This document shows, piece after piece, positions 7,950 through 19,068 of a stretch of DNA of 64,000 nt. The stretch lies in assembly GCA_026724425.1 (NCBI GenBank), contig JAIUCV010000076.1:6409501-6473500 (forward strand), written 5' to 3'. The notes under the pieces were generated by a model, which searched no databases, was not told where the DNA came from, and saw only the letters and a list, made by a program, of their open reading frames with translations. The stretch is from Erythrophleum ivorense. Lineage: Eukaryota > Streptophyta > Magnoliopsida > Fabales > Fabaceae. The stretch's first letter is position 1; each line of letters opens with the position of its first letter. The position numbers and the translations under genes were made by a program.

Positions 7950-10747
7950 CTATTTTTTGGAAGTTTCCGCCCTCAGCCTTATGGACATCCTTGTTGGCTC
8001 CTCTACCTTCTGATTCCTAGCCTTAGCAGCCGCCTTTAGCCTTTTGTTAATTTCAACTCTCTGCCGTTGTTCAGGTGTCCTCTTCCTTGATTTCATCTTA
8101 GTGCGCTTAAACCTTGATTTAGGGTCAGGAATAACGTCTTTTGGTGCTTCTTCCACGGTCTCCTACAAATAAATACAAATGTTTGTTAAGACCCAAAAAT
8201 ATAATTTTCTCATCTCCTAATGTAAGCTAGTTTACCTTCTCTTTCACGGGTTCTTCCTCCATTTGAACACTCTCACCACCTTTTCCTCCTTCATTAATGC
8301 CATCACCTTCAACATTGGTGCCTAAACCCTATAATCCAAGAAATTGCTAAGAATAAAGATATTAACAAAGAAATTGCAAATCGAATAAATTGCTATTACC
8401 TCTTCGGTAACAGTGGCCTCGCGTTCATTCTCTCTATTATCACATTCCTTTTCAGCAGTGATGCCATCACCTTCCTTTTCACAATTCATGCCATCACCTT
8501 TTGTTTCCTTTGATCCCTACAATCCAGTTTTACTCAGTTTCACCAAGTGTTACTTTTTCGTTTTATAATATAAGAAAAATTGTTTGTTACCTGTGCTTGC
8601 TCATTCGCCTGATACGTCCTCATATACGTTACTTGCTCATTCACAAAAGCTTCCAACGGGGCGATCCTTTGCTCAACCACATCAACCTTGTTCTCTATTC
8701 TGGTCATACGCTCCTCCATCTCTTTCTTCATGCTCTGAACGAGATCTACCAATGCTGAATAGGGCGTGTTCGCGTTCATCGGTGGTTCATCGGTGGCAAC
8801 TTCCGGGTTCGCCGCATTCTGAGGTGCATCGGCTGATCTGGCCACATCTTCGTCGAACATATCCTTCAAAAATGTGACCTTTCCTTCTCGAGCTAGCTTC
8901 ATCCAACTCTCGACAACAACACAATGCTTATCAACATCGTCCTCCTTTTCCATGATTCTTCGTAGAAGACGCTCCTCACTGGCGTCTGCAGTTAGGAAAC
9001 TATCAATGTCCTGTAAACACAAATCACAAACAAGGAGTAAACATTTAAAACTGAAATATTGGCAGTCATTCATAGGCTCATATGCAAAAGTATAACTGAC
9101 CTTAGTTGTACCAAGTTCTGCACTAATTCTCTCGAAAAGAATTCCTTTCATGTCGCTTCTTTTGAACTTTGACTTGCACATCTTAGGACAATCCTCGTGT
9201 GCGCCAGGATAAGGTTCTCGAAATGTTGCAGCTAACTGTGGAGTTGCCTCGAAAGCTAAGAGCTACACACGAAACATAAGAGTTATAAGGAGGTTCATTT
9301 ATAAAAAGTAATACATCCAATCCAAATAAATATTACCTCTATAGGTAAAACGAAACTTGGAATCGGCCATGGTTGATTCTGCTTTTCTGGAACAACCCCC
9401 TTGAAATGACTCATTGTGTTGAAGATACCTTCTAACATGTAATCGTAAGAAAATCTCCCCCAAGGAAATGTCTTACAAAAATTCAAATCACTCACGGCTC
9501 CTAGTAGCAGTGGGTCCACGGAAGGAGACTTTGCTCCGGTCTTCGTATGTGCTTTCATAACGCTAGCTAGAAAGTACAAGATCAACATCCTCAACCTGTC
9601 ATCAGAATTCGGAGGAGGGTCCATCTGACCTATCTCCTCTATCATGGGTTTCAGGTCTTGATATCTTACTGTTGACCCCTCGGTAAAATACTTCTCCACG
9701 AATGCCATTCTCCCAGATTTCTTATCATAACCGAGTGGATAGTTATGAGAGTATAAACCCGATATCAAGGCGTGTTCCCTTAAACCATAACGGATGGGCA
9801 CGCCATTTACAACGAACCAAACTTCTTTTCTCTTTTCAGTACATGTGGTTTGAAGAAGGAGCATCCACATACCCTGAAGCTTGTGGTTTTTGTCCCTTGG
9901 CATGTGGAAGTTGTGTTTGAACTGCGGGTGAGTCTCAAACCACCTCTTCTCTCTATCGGTAAGGGGAGGCATTAGTGTATCAAAAGTCTCGAACATGTCG
10001 TGCAAATAACACCGAGTCGATAGCTTTGTTTTCTTATTGTACTCCGTCGGCGGAAAATACATCCTCAGAGGTCTCATTGGTTCCACTTCCTGCAAAATAC
10101 GAGCAAAATCCATAGTTTTATCAAGTTATACTTCCTTCTAATATATTGGTTTCAGAGGAATCCTGCAAAACGCATTCAGTTATACCAAGTTCTACCAAGT
10201 TATGCTTTTTTGTTTTCATATAGTTTTACTAGTTGTACTAGTACTACGAATCAATTAACAACACACACGAAATCAAGAGTAAACAAGAAATCTAGAGCCG
10301 AAATCTACTACAAAACAATGAATTGCATCAAATGATTCCCAAAGTTTATTCATATAAAAATGGAGTAAAGATTTCTACAAAATATATTGAATAGATCGGG
10401 ATACTTACACTTCCGTCTTCCTCATCTTCACGGTCACTCAGTGTTCGACCGCTATTTCCGTCGAAGTCTTCACATCGCTCGGAATTCTTCTCTTCTTCGT
10501 CGGAGTATTTATCTTCTTCGTCTGAATTATTCTCTTCTTCGTCGGCATTCTTCTCTTCTTCCTCCGAATTCATCTCTCTTTCCTCGTTATCCTCCTCACT
10601 CTGCTCGGAATTCTCCTCTCTTTGCTCGAAATTCTCCTCTCTTTCGAATCCAGTCGGAGGGAATCCAGTCGGAGGGTCTTCTTCCTCCACGATTTGGGAT
10701 GGAGGAATTTTTCCCAACCCGCGGATAGGGTTTTTACTTCGAACCAT
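7950..10747 (-). CDS. DUF1985 protein of MULE-1, VANC-like/KAONASHI-related
   Basis: I read seven exons: 10747-10409, 10089-9337, 9262-9101, 9010-8591, 8516-8400, 8328-8236 and 8162-7950. Every exon length is a multiple of three, all borders are GT/AG, and the joined frame is open for 698 codons to TAG at 7950-7952. Residues 30-110 are strongly acidic. Residues about 180-330 (exon 2) match DUF1985 (VNGVPIRYGLREHALISGL and FPWGRFSYDYMLEGI). A coiled coil follows at about 503-540, and the C-terminus is basic (KRTKMKSRKR), like a nuclear signal. DUF1985 proteins are carried by Brassicaceae MULEs: KAONASHI types add a Ulp1 (C48) protease, absent here, and, as I recall, VANDAL anti-silencing VANC proteins also carry DUF1985. 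The function is therefore an inference: a nuclear protein that counteracts silencing of its own element. The intact frame contrasts with the decayed neighbours. Confidence 0.75.
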
Positions 10748-11054
10748 CTTAAATGTGAATAACACGATCAAAAAGGGGAGAAAATATCGGGATTTCGAGC
10801 TGGGAAATCGGAGGGAACAAAACAGGAGGATTGAGAATTCAAAAATTGAATCGTATAAGGGAAAAATGAAAGAGCAAACGCGATTTCTGTTTTTAGAGTT
10901 AGGGTATCCGATTAAGTTGGATTCGGGCGGGTTTATCCTTGTTGGATCTGTAAATAACTCAAAAGGATCAATCTTGTAATCAACTAGGTTTTTGAATTAA
11001 AAATAAATCAAAAATAATAACTGTTTTATCGCTGGATATTTGAGATTAGCTTTC

Positions 11055-11084
11055 GTGATATAGGGGCATGAGAGATGATTTCTC
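11055..11084. repeat. MULE-1 terminal inverted-repeat end
   Basis: The segment ends in GGGGCATGAGAGATGATTTC plus TC and is nearly the same as 21768-21795 at the right end of MULE-2. The shared inner sequence (GGATATTTGAG) lies just to its left in both copies. Confidence 0.65.
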
Positions 11085-12763
11085 CGCTTGATACACTAGA
11101 CGCAAGATTAGAGCAACATTCTTATCTCTTATTGGGTCTTTCAACCATCTGATGCCATCCTCGAACAAAGGAGGAGGAAGAAGATGGATTTTAGAGGCGA
11201 AGAAAGACCAAACCTGAGAGCTATATATGCAATCAAAGAACAGATGCTGTTGATTCTCACCTGCAGCATTACAAAGAAGACAATGAGCAGGAGATTGGAT
11301 ACCCCAACTACGAATCCTATCTCGAGTGCGCAGCCGATTACGAGCCGTAATCCATGTAACAAACGCATGCCTAAGAACATGACCTTAAACCACACTGAAT
11401 CACAGCAGTCAACCTCAGGGGGTGGAGGATGTAACGAGGACCAAGTTTCCGAGGAAGAAAATATGTCTGATGGAGGCGCAATCCCTATTTTCCATAGATA
11501 CCTATCCTCCACCTCCGAATCTGCCACCGAGGACGCTTCAGGCAAACACTCTTTTAGCAATAAGATAATAGGATTACGGCTTCTACTAGCAGCAAACCAC
11601 CAAGAACCATCTCTTAACGCATCAGCCACCGCAGCTTCCCTAGCTAAGCCTGTGATTCTCGGACCATTATCTCCTACTAGCTCAATTAAGGGTCTCAAAG
11701 ACGTCCAATTATCATGCCAAAACTTTGCCATACCTCCCGAGCCTGCCCCACAAACTAGAAAGGGTCTAGCCAGACCCCTGAGCTTACAAATACTCTTCCA
11801 TATCCAACTTCCATCCACTGTCCCATCTAGTTCCCAAAAATTATTAGAACCAATGAGGTTTGACCTGACCCACGAGACCCACAGCGACCCAGCAGCTGTG
11901 AAGATTAACCAGATCAATTTGAGGCCAAGAACCTTGTTCCAGTCTCCTAAGTCCTAGTCCTCCACTCTCCGTAGGAGTACAAACTGAATCCCAGCTAACC
12001 TTTGCTCCTCTGGCAGATTTAGGCGATCCTTTCCATAAAAATGTGTTACACATTTGCTCCAACTTCTGAATACACTGATTCGGAAGAATAAAAATCGACG
12101 CCCAAAAGCCTATTGTAGAGTAGATTACAGACTGAAGGAGTTTAAGATGGCCGGCAACGACAGTGGTCTTACTCTCAGAGTAGAAAATTTGGCGGATATC
12201 CTATCAAGTAGGGGCTGATAATCATGCTGCTTCATTTTTCTTTTATGATAACGGGACTCCCAGATATCTTACAGGAAATGAGGGATGTTGTAACCCCAAT
12301 TCTGCTGATATATCCCCACTTCTCTGAACGTTCGCTCCATAAATAAAACGGCTGTCTTATTTCTGTTAATTCCTAAACCAGACACATCCTTGAACTCATC
12401 CAAAATATCCATAATACCATGAAGAGAGTGCTCTGAGCCATCAAAGAAAATTAAAACATCGTCTGCAAAGCTCATATGTGTCACCAGCGGAGACTCACAT
12501 TGAGGATGTATCTGGAATCTACCCGCAATAGCTCCAGCATCTATACTTTTAGAAAGAATATCCATTGCGAGGATGAAGAGAAGAGAAGATATAGGATCCC
12601 CTTGTCGGAGACCTTTCTTTCCTGCAAATTAAGAAGCCAATCAACTCTCAATTAAAGGCGATACTATATGAAGGTGTAGAAATATATTATTTTATACACC
12701 CAATAAACACCTCTGGAAGATCCAACGCCATAAGAATATTCAGCATAAAGCCCCAATCCAGGT

Positions 12764-13068
12764 TGACGCAGTCGGAAATCACTAAGGTCAGCAAACACTA
12801 AACCTTAGAAGTAATTCAAGTCCTCAAACAAGAACTTGAAAAGAAAGCTCTGGATTCCACCAGAAAAGATTAAAAGTTTTGAAACTTTTATTGAAAGGTA
12901 ATAATAAGATTGTGTCAAAAACAGAATACCTAAGCCTCTTATATAGAAAATTCTAGTAAAAACCCTATAGAAAAAGGAAAACACCTAATAAAAGGAAAAC
13001 ACCTAATAAAAGGAAAACTTCTAGAAACAATAGATCAGGTTCCGTAAGTTTATGATTCTCCTACATCA
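12764..13068 (-). repeat. 3' LTR of deleted gypsy
   Basis: This 305-bp LTR is TG...CA bounded. It is highly similar to 13840-14149 but carries a short duplication of an AAAAGGAAAACACCTAAT unit and lacks a stretch near the TATA region that is present in the other copy. Confidence 0.9.
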
Positions 13069-13815
13069 GTCTCCTCCACCTCCAAAGAACTCGACCTCGA
13101 GTTCTCTTCTGGATAAAGAACACTATCAGCATGGTACTCATAGATGTCAGCTACATTGAATGTATTAGAAATGTTCAGGTTTTCTGGAAGTGCCACCACA
13201 AAAGCATTATCATTTATCTTCCGCAAAATCTTGAAAGGACCATATTTACGAGGCTGAAGCTTGCGGTATGTACCAACTGGAAATCTCTCTTTTCGTAGAA
13301 ACACCATCACTTCATCTCCTTCTTTAAAAACCTTGAGTCTCCTACGCTTGTCTGATGCATCCTTATTCTTTTGACCAGTTGCTTCTAATTTAGCTCGGAC
13401 AGCTTCTTTAGTGGCTAAAATTTCTTCTGCCATAGCCTCAGCTGAAACACTAACTCCAGGAGCTTTAGGCAACTTAACCAAATCGACCACATGTTTCGGA
13501 ATAGAAATATAGACCAAAGAAAAAGGCGACCTCCCTGTAGCGGAATGCACGGCACTATTGTAAGCAAACTCCACTTGAGGTAAAGCTAGATCCCATTGTT
13601 TCGGTTTGTCTCCACAGACACTTCGAATCATATTCCCCAAAGTTCTGTTTGTTACCTCGGTTTGCCCATCAGTCTGTGGGTGAGCTGTTGAACTACGTTT
13701 CAAGCTGGTTCCAAACATTCTCCAAAGTGTAATCCAAAAATGGCTGAGAAACTTGGTATCTCTGTCTGAAATTATTGTCTTAGGAACCCCATGAAGGCGT
13801 ACTACTTCCCGAAAA
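13050..13815 (-). pseudogene. Integrase C-terminal fragment of deleted gypsy
   Basis: The open frame begins abruptly inside the integrase core ([20 protein letters not shown], followed by [16 protein letters not shown]) and runs through a GPY/F-like module ([19 protein letters not shown]). It stops at 13050, about 18 bp inside the 3' LTR. Gag, protease, reverse transcriptase, RNase H and the integrase N-terminus are missing. Reading into the 3' LTR is a trait known from CRM-type chromoviruses. Confidence 0.85.
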
Positions 13816-13825
13816 AAACAACTTG

Positions 13826-13837
13826 GCTCTGATACCA
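13826..13837 (-). promoter_or_regulatory. tRNA-iMet primer binding site
   Basis: TGGTATCAGAGC on the minus strand, two bases inside the 5' LTR, is complementary to the 3' end of plant initiator tRNA-Met. Confidence 0.9.
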
Positions 13838-13839
13838 CT

Positions 13840-14149
13840 TGACGCAGTCGGAAATCACTAAGGTCAGCAAACACTAAACCTTAGAAGTAATTCAAGTCCT
13901 CAAACAAGAACTTGAAAAGAAAGCTCTGGATTCCACCAGAAAAGATTAAAAGCTTTGAAACTTTTATTGAAAGGTAATAATAAGATTGTGTCTAAAACAG
14001 AATACCTAAGCCTCTTATATAGAGAGAGCTTAGAACAAAGAATAGAAAATTCTAGTAAAAACCCTATAGAAAAAGGAAAACACCTAATAAAAGGAAAACT
14101 TCTAGAAACAATAGATTAGGTTCGGTAAGTTTATGATTCTCCTACATCA
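13840..14149 (-). repeat. 5' LTR of deleted gypsy
   Basis: This 310-bp LTR is TGACGCAG...CATCA on the plus strand. It contains CTTATATAGAGAGAG (about 14014-14028), part of which is missing from the left copy. It is followed immediately by CAGGT. Confidence 0.9.
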
Positions 14150-16839
14150 CAGGTTATCATAGGCTTTCGTGAGATCAATCTGCAAACATCCTCTGGACAG
14201 ACTGGACGTACCATTAGGCTTATGGAAATCTGCCAACTAACTCAGATGCCAACAGAACATTTTCGCACAGCAGTCTACCTTTGATAAATCCCACTTGGTT
14301 ATTCTGGACTGCTTGAGGAACAAAAAGCTTGAGACGCTTCTTCAATATTCTTGCTATGATCTTATAAATCGTAGAGCAGAGAGAAACCGGTATGAACTGA
14401 GTCAACTGATCCGCTCCAACAGTTTTTGGGATGAGAGCAATTATTGTTGCGTTGAACATCTTCAATAAACGCCCATATGTAAAGAACTCTTTGACTGCTT
14501 GAAAGGCCTCATCTCCTACTATATCCCAAGATTCCATAAAAAAATTCCACAGAAAACCCATCTGGTCTTGGAGCTTTGTTCTTTCGCATTTTAATAAATG
14601 TTTCTTTGATCCCCTCATTAGAAGGTATTTCAACCAATTGGGATGCCAGAGAACTTGAGCAGCGACAAGGATGAATAGCCCTAATGTCTTCAACCGAATA
14701 CGAAGTCGCTGCAGATTCAGTGCCCAATAGACTGCAGAAAAAGTTACCGTCAAATCTTTAATTTGAGCCTGATTATCCACTCTATCCCCATCCGCATTCC
14801 TGAGGTATCTTATCACATTGATGGATTGATTGGTAAGAACCGCCCTGTGATAGAACTCGTATTCGCACCCCCGTCCTTCAACCATCTTACTCTTGACTTT
14901 CTCTTGAAAAATATTTCCTCTGCTTTAGCAAAAAACTTCCATTTTTTCCTTGCTACATGCTCTTCCCTGAATAGAATATCTTCCTTGGTTCCTTGGTTCG
15001 TTGTTGAATGTTGCCAAAGCCTTCCATCCCAGAATAAACATCTTTGAACCCACTGTGGTGGGAGCATTCCACGCCTCTATAAGCGCATGCACAAACGTCC
15101 TATGAGTTGAAAGGAAAGAGAAATACTTAACTTAAAGCTCTTCTTACTCCTCTATAAGACTGGACCAATTGACACCAAAGCCAGAGAGTGATCAGAATCC
15201 CCAGGAGGATCGGAAATCACCAAGGACTCCAGAAATTTCACAAGCTAGATGTCATTCACCAAAGCTCTATCCAACTTTCTAGCCTGCAATTTGTCCAAGT
15301 GAAGAACACACATCTACTAGGAAGGTTGGAGAGGTTATTATCCTCCAAACACTCTCTGAAACCCGACGTTGCTCTCAAAGAAGGATTATAAGGGAGTAGC
15401 GAATGATGCTCCTCCGAGTATAATATCTGATTGAAATCCCCTAATATAAGCCAAGGATTGCCAGAAAGAGAAAGATTGGCTGAAAGCTGACTTATCTCTA
15501 TCCACAAGTCCCTCCTCTGTTGTTCCGTATTGAATCCATAGACAAATGCCACCGAGAAAGAAGTATTAGAAGCTACCTCAAACACTCCACATAAAATAAA
15601 TTGAGCCGTCTTCTTATAAATAAAAACCGAGACAGATGGGTCCCAAACCACCCAAATCCTGCTCAAATCAGAGTCCTCATAGTTATGTTCCCACCTCCAA
15701 CCAGGGAAAGCCGAAGCAATGATACCTGGAGCCATATCTTCTTGAAATCTAGATTCCAAAATACCACCAATAACTGGTCTATTTACACTAATCCAACGTC
15801 TAAGTGACCGTTGCCGAGAACTACCGTTAAAGCCCCTAACATTCCAAGAGAAGACCTTCATATATACAAGTAGAGAGATGGGGACGAGTTAGATGGATTT
15901 CCCACTCGGGGGTTTACCCCGAGCAGCAAAAGAGGAATTATTTGCAGCTGTGGCAGCCTCCACTTGAAGCTTTGCCTTTCTCCGCTTCTGTTTATCCTTC
16001 TTAGCCCCATTAGCTAACCTCTTCGAATCCGCCAAAACAATAGAGTTCTCTTTCTGGTCTGAGATATCAACACCAATACTCTTTCAACGCATGTGCGGAT
16101 CTTTTTGAAGCTTAGATCCCATTTTTTTTCGCCATGAGGACCTTATTCTCGTTAAGATCTTTAGCCCAAAGGGAAAATCTGTTCTTAACCAGATTCTTCT
16201 CCTGAACTGGCACAATGGCTGATTCCACCAATTTCTTAGGAGGTGAACTTATAGCTCTCACCCTCTCCTTCGACCTCTCTCTGCTGAGTAATCTTCTTAT
16301 CTCTCCAGCTGCAGGGGTAGGGTCAGTAACCTTCATCGCTACAACAACCTCTTCTTGTTTCTTCCCTTTCTATGAGTTATTCAAACCTTGAACTTTAGAT
16401 TTTCTTTCCAACGGTTTGGGACACCTATTAATGAGATGCCCAAACCTCCCACAATTACAACACTTTGGTGGTAAGCGTGGATCACTGTTCCGGAGGAGTA
16501 TTGTCCAGCTTAATCTCCACTTTCACTTTTGTATCCCCCAGATGATAGGGGATCCAATCTAGACTTTTCTGTGTGGAGAGGCTCGCCAATTGCCCCTGCA
16601 ATAACGCTAATCCCATCTAAGGAGGAACATTCTTCAAAACCGCTCAAGTAGGCGCGGATTCTAGATTTTGAACATTTAGTGAATCATCAACTGACCATGG
16701 AAAGAGACATAGTCTCTTGTATCCCTCTCTTCTAAAAACGAATCACTTATATCCCCATTTAATCTTCATACCCTTAAGAAAGTGACAAAAATACCCTTAA
16801 TGAATATATCCAAAATAAATGATGATATCGCAGATTGAA

Positions 16840-17395
16840 CAACGCGATTTGCGTTTCACTTTTGCGTTTTCTCATTCTCTCTCTCCTCCCTCTTTTTCTC
16901 TCTCTTCCGTGTTCTCAATTTTACTCTCTCGATCTGGTCTCCTTCTTGCTCGCTCTCTCCGCCTCTTTCTGCAGCTCCACGAAAGCTCTCGCTCTGCTCA
17001 TTTTCGAGCTCTCTTCCTCTTCTAGAATTGTAAACGAGCTGCTGGGAACTTCAATCTATGGTACATTATCTCAAATGCTTTATTTATTTCAATTGCATTT
17101 GCAAATAATGGAATGAATGAAAGAATTGGAATGATTAAGCACATTAGTTTTGAAAACATATTTTAAGAGTGAATTTGGATAGCAACTGTTGAATCGTAAC
17201 AAATCGTGAAGCTCTCTGGCATAATTAACGAAATTGGGTTCTTACGGTAGGAGAAAGTATTATTGAGTAATACTTGGTACAACTGGTATTACTGAGTAAT
17301 ACTTGGTACAACTGTATTACGGAGTAAATTAAGAAAGTATAATTGTGGATAACTAGTAGTACTGATTGATTTTTGTATCGTTTTTGCAGGCTACA
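16840..17395 (+). promoter_or_regulatory. 5' leader and intron of MULE-2 transposase
   Basis: A CT-rich stretch (16860-17010) typical of a plant 5' UTR is followed by a candidate donor (CTATGgtacat, about 17058) and an acceptor (tttttgcag) seven bases before the ATG at 17396. The intron holds the palindromic AGTATTA repeats at 17255-17330. Confidence 0.45.
17255..17330. repeat. Palindromic AGTATTA/TAATACT repeats upstream of MULE-2 transposase
   Basis: About two and a half copies of a 27-29-bp unit each contain TATTACTGAGTAATA, an inverted repeat with a single central base, and TTGGTACAACT. The half-site (A)AGTATTAY matches the core of the nonamers in the MULE-1 array. Confidence 0.75.
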
Positions 17396-19068
17396 ATGAG
17401 CAACAACACCATCATACATTTCAAATGTCAAGATCGCCCGTACAGTTTATTGTTCAAGACATCAACAGAAGAGATTAATATGTCGATGCTAGAAGCTAGG
17501 ATATGTAAGAAAGTGGGGTTAGATGAAAATAGAATGAAATTGAAACTGTATTACACGCCACTGCTGGTAGGAAATCAGGAACCGTGGATTATTACTGATG
17601 ATGAGGATCTTTCTGTATATCTAAATTCCATAGATAACGAGAACCGTAGATGTCTTTTGGTTGTGGAGATCACAAATATGCCATGGAGTTCTTTTGGTAT
17701 GAACTATGAGGAGCTGCATTCAAAGCGTGAAGGAGTTGGAGCTAATGCAGTGACTCTGTACGTAGGCAACCAACAAGCAGAACAACAACGAGACGCGATG
17801 GATGAGGATGATGATACAAGAGCGGAAGGAAATGTACAACGTGATGAACCTGGGGATGACGGCATGGATAGCTCCTCGTATATGTGTGATGAATATGCCG
17901 AAATGCCACCTGATATAGAAGCTTCTCAGTTTGTAGAGGCATGGGAAGACGGTTTGGGTGTGACTGTACTTCAAGAGTTTCCAAATAAAAAGGCAGTGCA
18001 GGATTTGGTGGATAGAGCCGCATTTGAGAATTGTTTTGGTTTCAAGATTAAAAAGTCGGATACAGTGCGCTATGTGGTAAAATGTCGTGCAGAGAGCTGT
18101 GAATGGTTTTTAAGGGCTGCAAAGATTACTGGTTCAAAAGCGTTCTCGATTAGAACGCACAACAAGATGCATACATGTTCTCGTGCTAGTCAGAGTACAA
18201 GCAACCAAAAGAGGAAAGGAACACCACGATTAGTTGCATCTATATTGCATGAAGATTATCCAGGACTAATGGAGACTCCAGCTCCTAAAAGTATCATGAA
18301 TATTGTTCGGAACAAACTTGGCCTGAGGATATCATACTCGACTGCATTGAGAGGGAAAAACCATCATGTTTCTAATTTGCGAGGTAATCCAGAAGATAGC
18401 TACAAGAAGCTGTATTGTTACTTGCACATGCTAGAAAACGTCAATCCAGGTACGGTAACAAGTGTGAAACTGGATCATGAGGGAAAATTTTTGTACCTAT
18501 TCATCGCTTTAGGAGCTTGCATAGAAGGGTTTAAATGCATGAGGAAAGTGATAACTGTGGATGCAACACATCTTAAGAACGGGTACGGTGGTGTACTAGT
18601 TTTTGCATCCGCTCAAGACCCTAATCGTCATAATTATCCCTTAGCGTTTGCTGTCCTTGATGGTGAGAAGAATGATAGTTGGACGTGGTTTTTTTAGATG
18701 CTGAAAACCGTTATACCGGACTCTTCGGAGTTGGTATTTATGAGTGACAGAAATCCAAGCCTCATCACCGCCATAGCTACTGTCTATCCAATTGCTCATC
18801 ATGGGTATTGCATATGGCATTTGTCTCAAAATGTGAAAGGGCGGGCCTTCAACGTCAACAAAGATGTAGTCGCGTGGAGATTCATAGAGTGCAGTAGGCA
18901 TTATACAATTGCTGACCATGAGAAGGCTTATAGTGATTTCGTGTCAAGGTATCCTTCTGCAGCCAAGTATCTAGTGGAGACTACAGAAAATACGAAACAT
19001 ACATGGGCAAGGTGTTATTTTCCAGGAGAAAGATACAACATAGACACAAGCAACACTGTGGAATCTTT
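17396..19068 (+). pseudogene. MURA-type transposase (MULE-2), truncated
   Basis: The ATG at 17396 opens a PB1-like N-terminal module (residues about 1-95), an acidic linker, a MuDR DNA-binding zinc region (CRAESCEWFLRAAKI ... HTCSR) and the MULE transposase core. The first Asp is in TVDATHLKNGYGG, the second in FMSDRNPSL, followed by HHGYCIWHL. An in-frame TAG at 18695-18697 interrupts the core where relatives have Gln or Glu. After TSNTVESL the gene is cut at about 19068, so the third catalytic residue and the SWIM zinc finger are gone. Such transposases excise and insert MULEs; this one is inactive. Confidence 0.9.

Larger units (their letters stand above)
7309..11084. mobile_element. MULE-1, DUF1985-carrying Mutator-like element (left part hidden by CACTA-1)
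   Basis: The right terminus, read inward from 11084 on the minus strand, starts GAGAAATCATCTCTCATGCC. It matches the right terminus of MULE-2, which ends at 21795 and is defined there by a 9-bp target duplication. The interior holds a possible transposase tail (plus strand), a nonamer tandem array and a DUF1985 gene (minus strand) that is close to identical with the MULE-2 gene. The left portion would lie beyond CACTA-1, outside the window. The 9 bp at 11085-11093 (CGCTTGATA) should be one copy of its target duplication; the other copy is not visible. Confidence 0.75.
12764..14149 (-). mobile_element. Deleted gypsy (chromovirus-like) element, TSD CAGGT
   Basis: Two LTRs (12764-13068 and 13840-14149) start TGACGCAG and end CTACATCA on the plus strand. 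They are flanked by a perfect 5-bp target duplication, CAGGT, at 12759-12763 and 14150-14154. The tRNA-iMet primer site (TGGTATCAGAGC, minus strand) lies at 13826-13837 next to the 5' LTR, and a purine-rich tract precedes the 3' LTR. The internal part is only about 770 bp: everything from just behind the primer site to the middle of integrase is missing. Confidence 0.93.
11141..15861 (-). pseudogene. LINE ORF2: endonuclease, reverse transcriptase, zf-RVT
   Basis: The ATG at 15861 opens an apurinic-type endonuclease domain (MKVFSWNVRGFNG; later PWLILGDFNQIL). The reverse transcriptase follows in several frames: a KNKAPRPDGFSVEFF block (about 14560), an ALIPKT/IPVSLCSTIYKIIARIL block (about 14400) and the catalytic SFADDVLIF motif (about 12470). 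The region 12062-11141 holds the connection and zf-RVT part (PKSARGAKVSWDSVC). Frameshifts occur at many points and a gypsy remnant splits the gene at 12764-14149. The reverse-transcriptase frame continues across that insertion once one CAGGT copy is discounted. ORF2 would nick target DNA and copy LINE RNA; this copy cannot. Confidence 0.85.

Noticed and set aside
7950..10747. DUF1985 gene as an ordinary host gene
   Set aside because: A second copy with the same exon plan lies inside a MULE with a perfect 9-bp target duplication (16704-21795), and the same terminus is found at 11084.
11184..11957. 257-codon plus-strand frame
   Set aside because: It lies antisense to the LINE zf-RVT region, whose minus-strand homology explains the sequence better.
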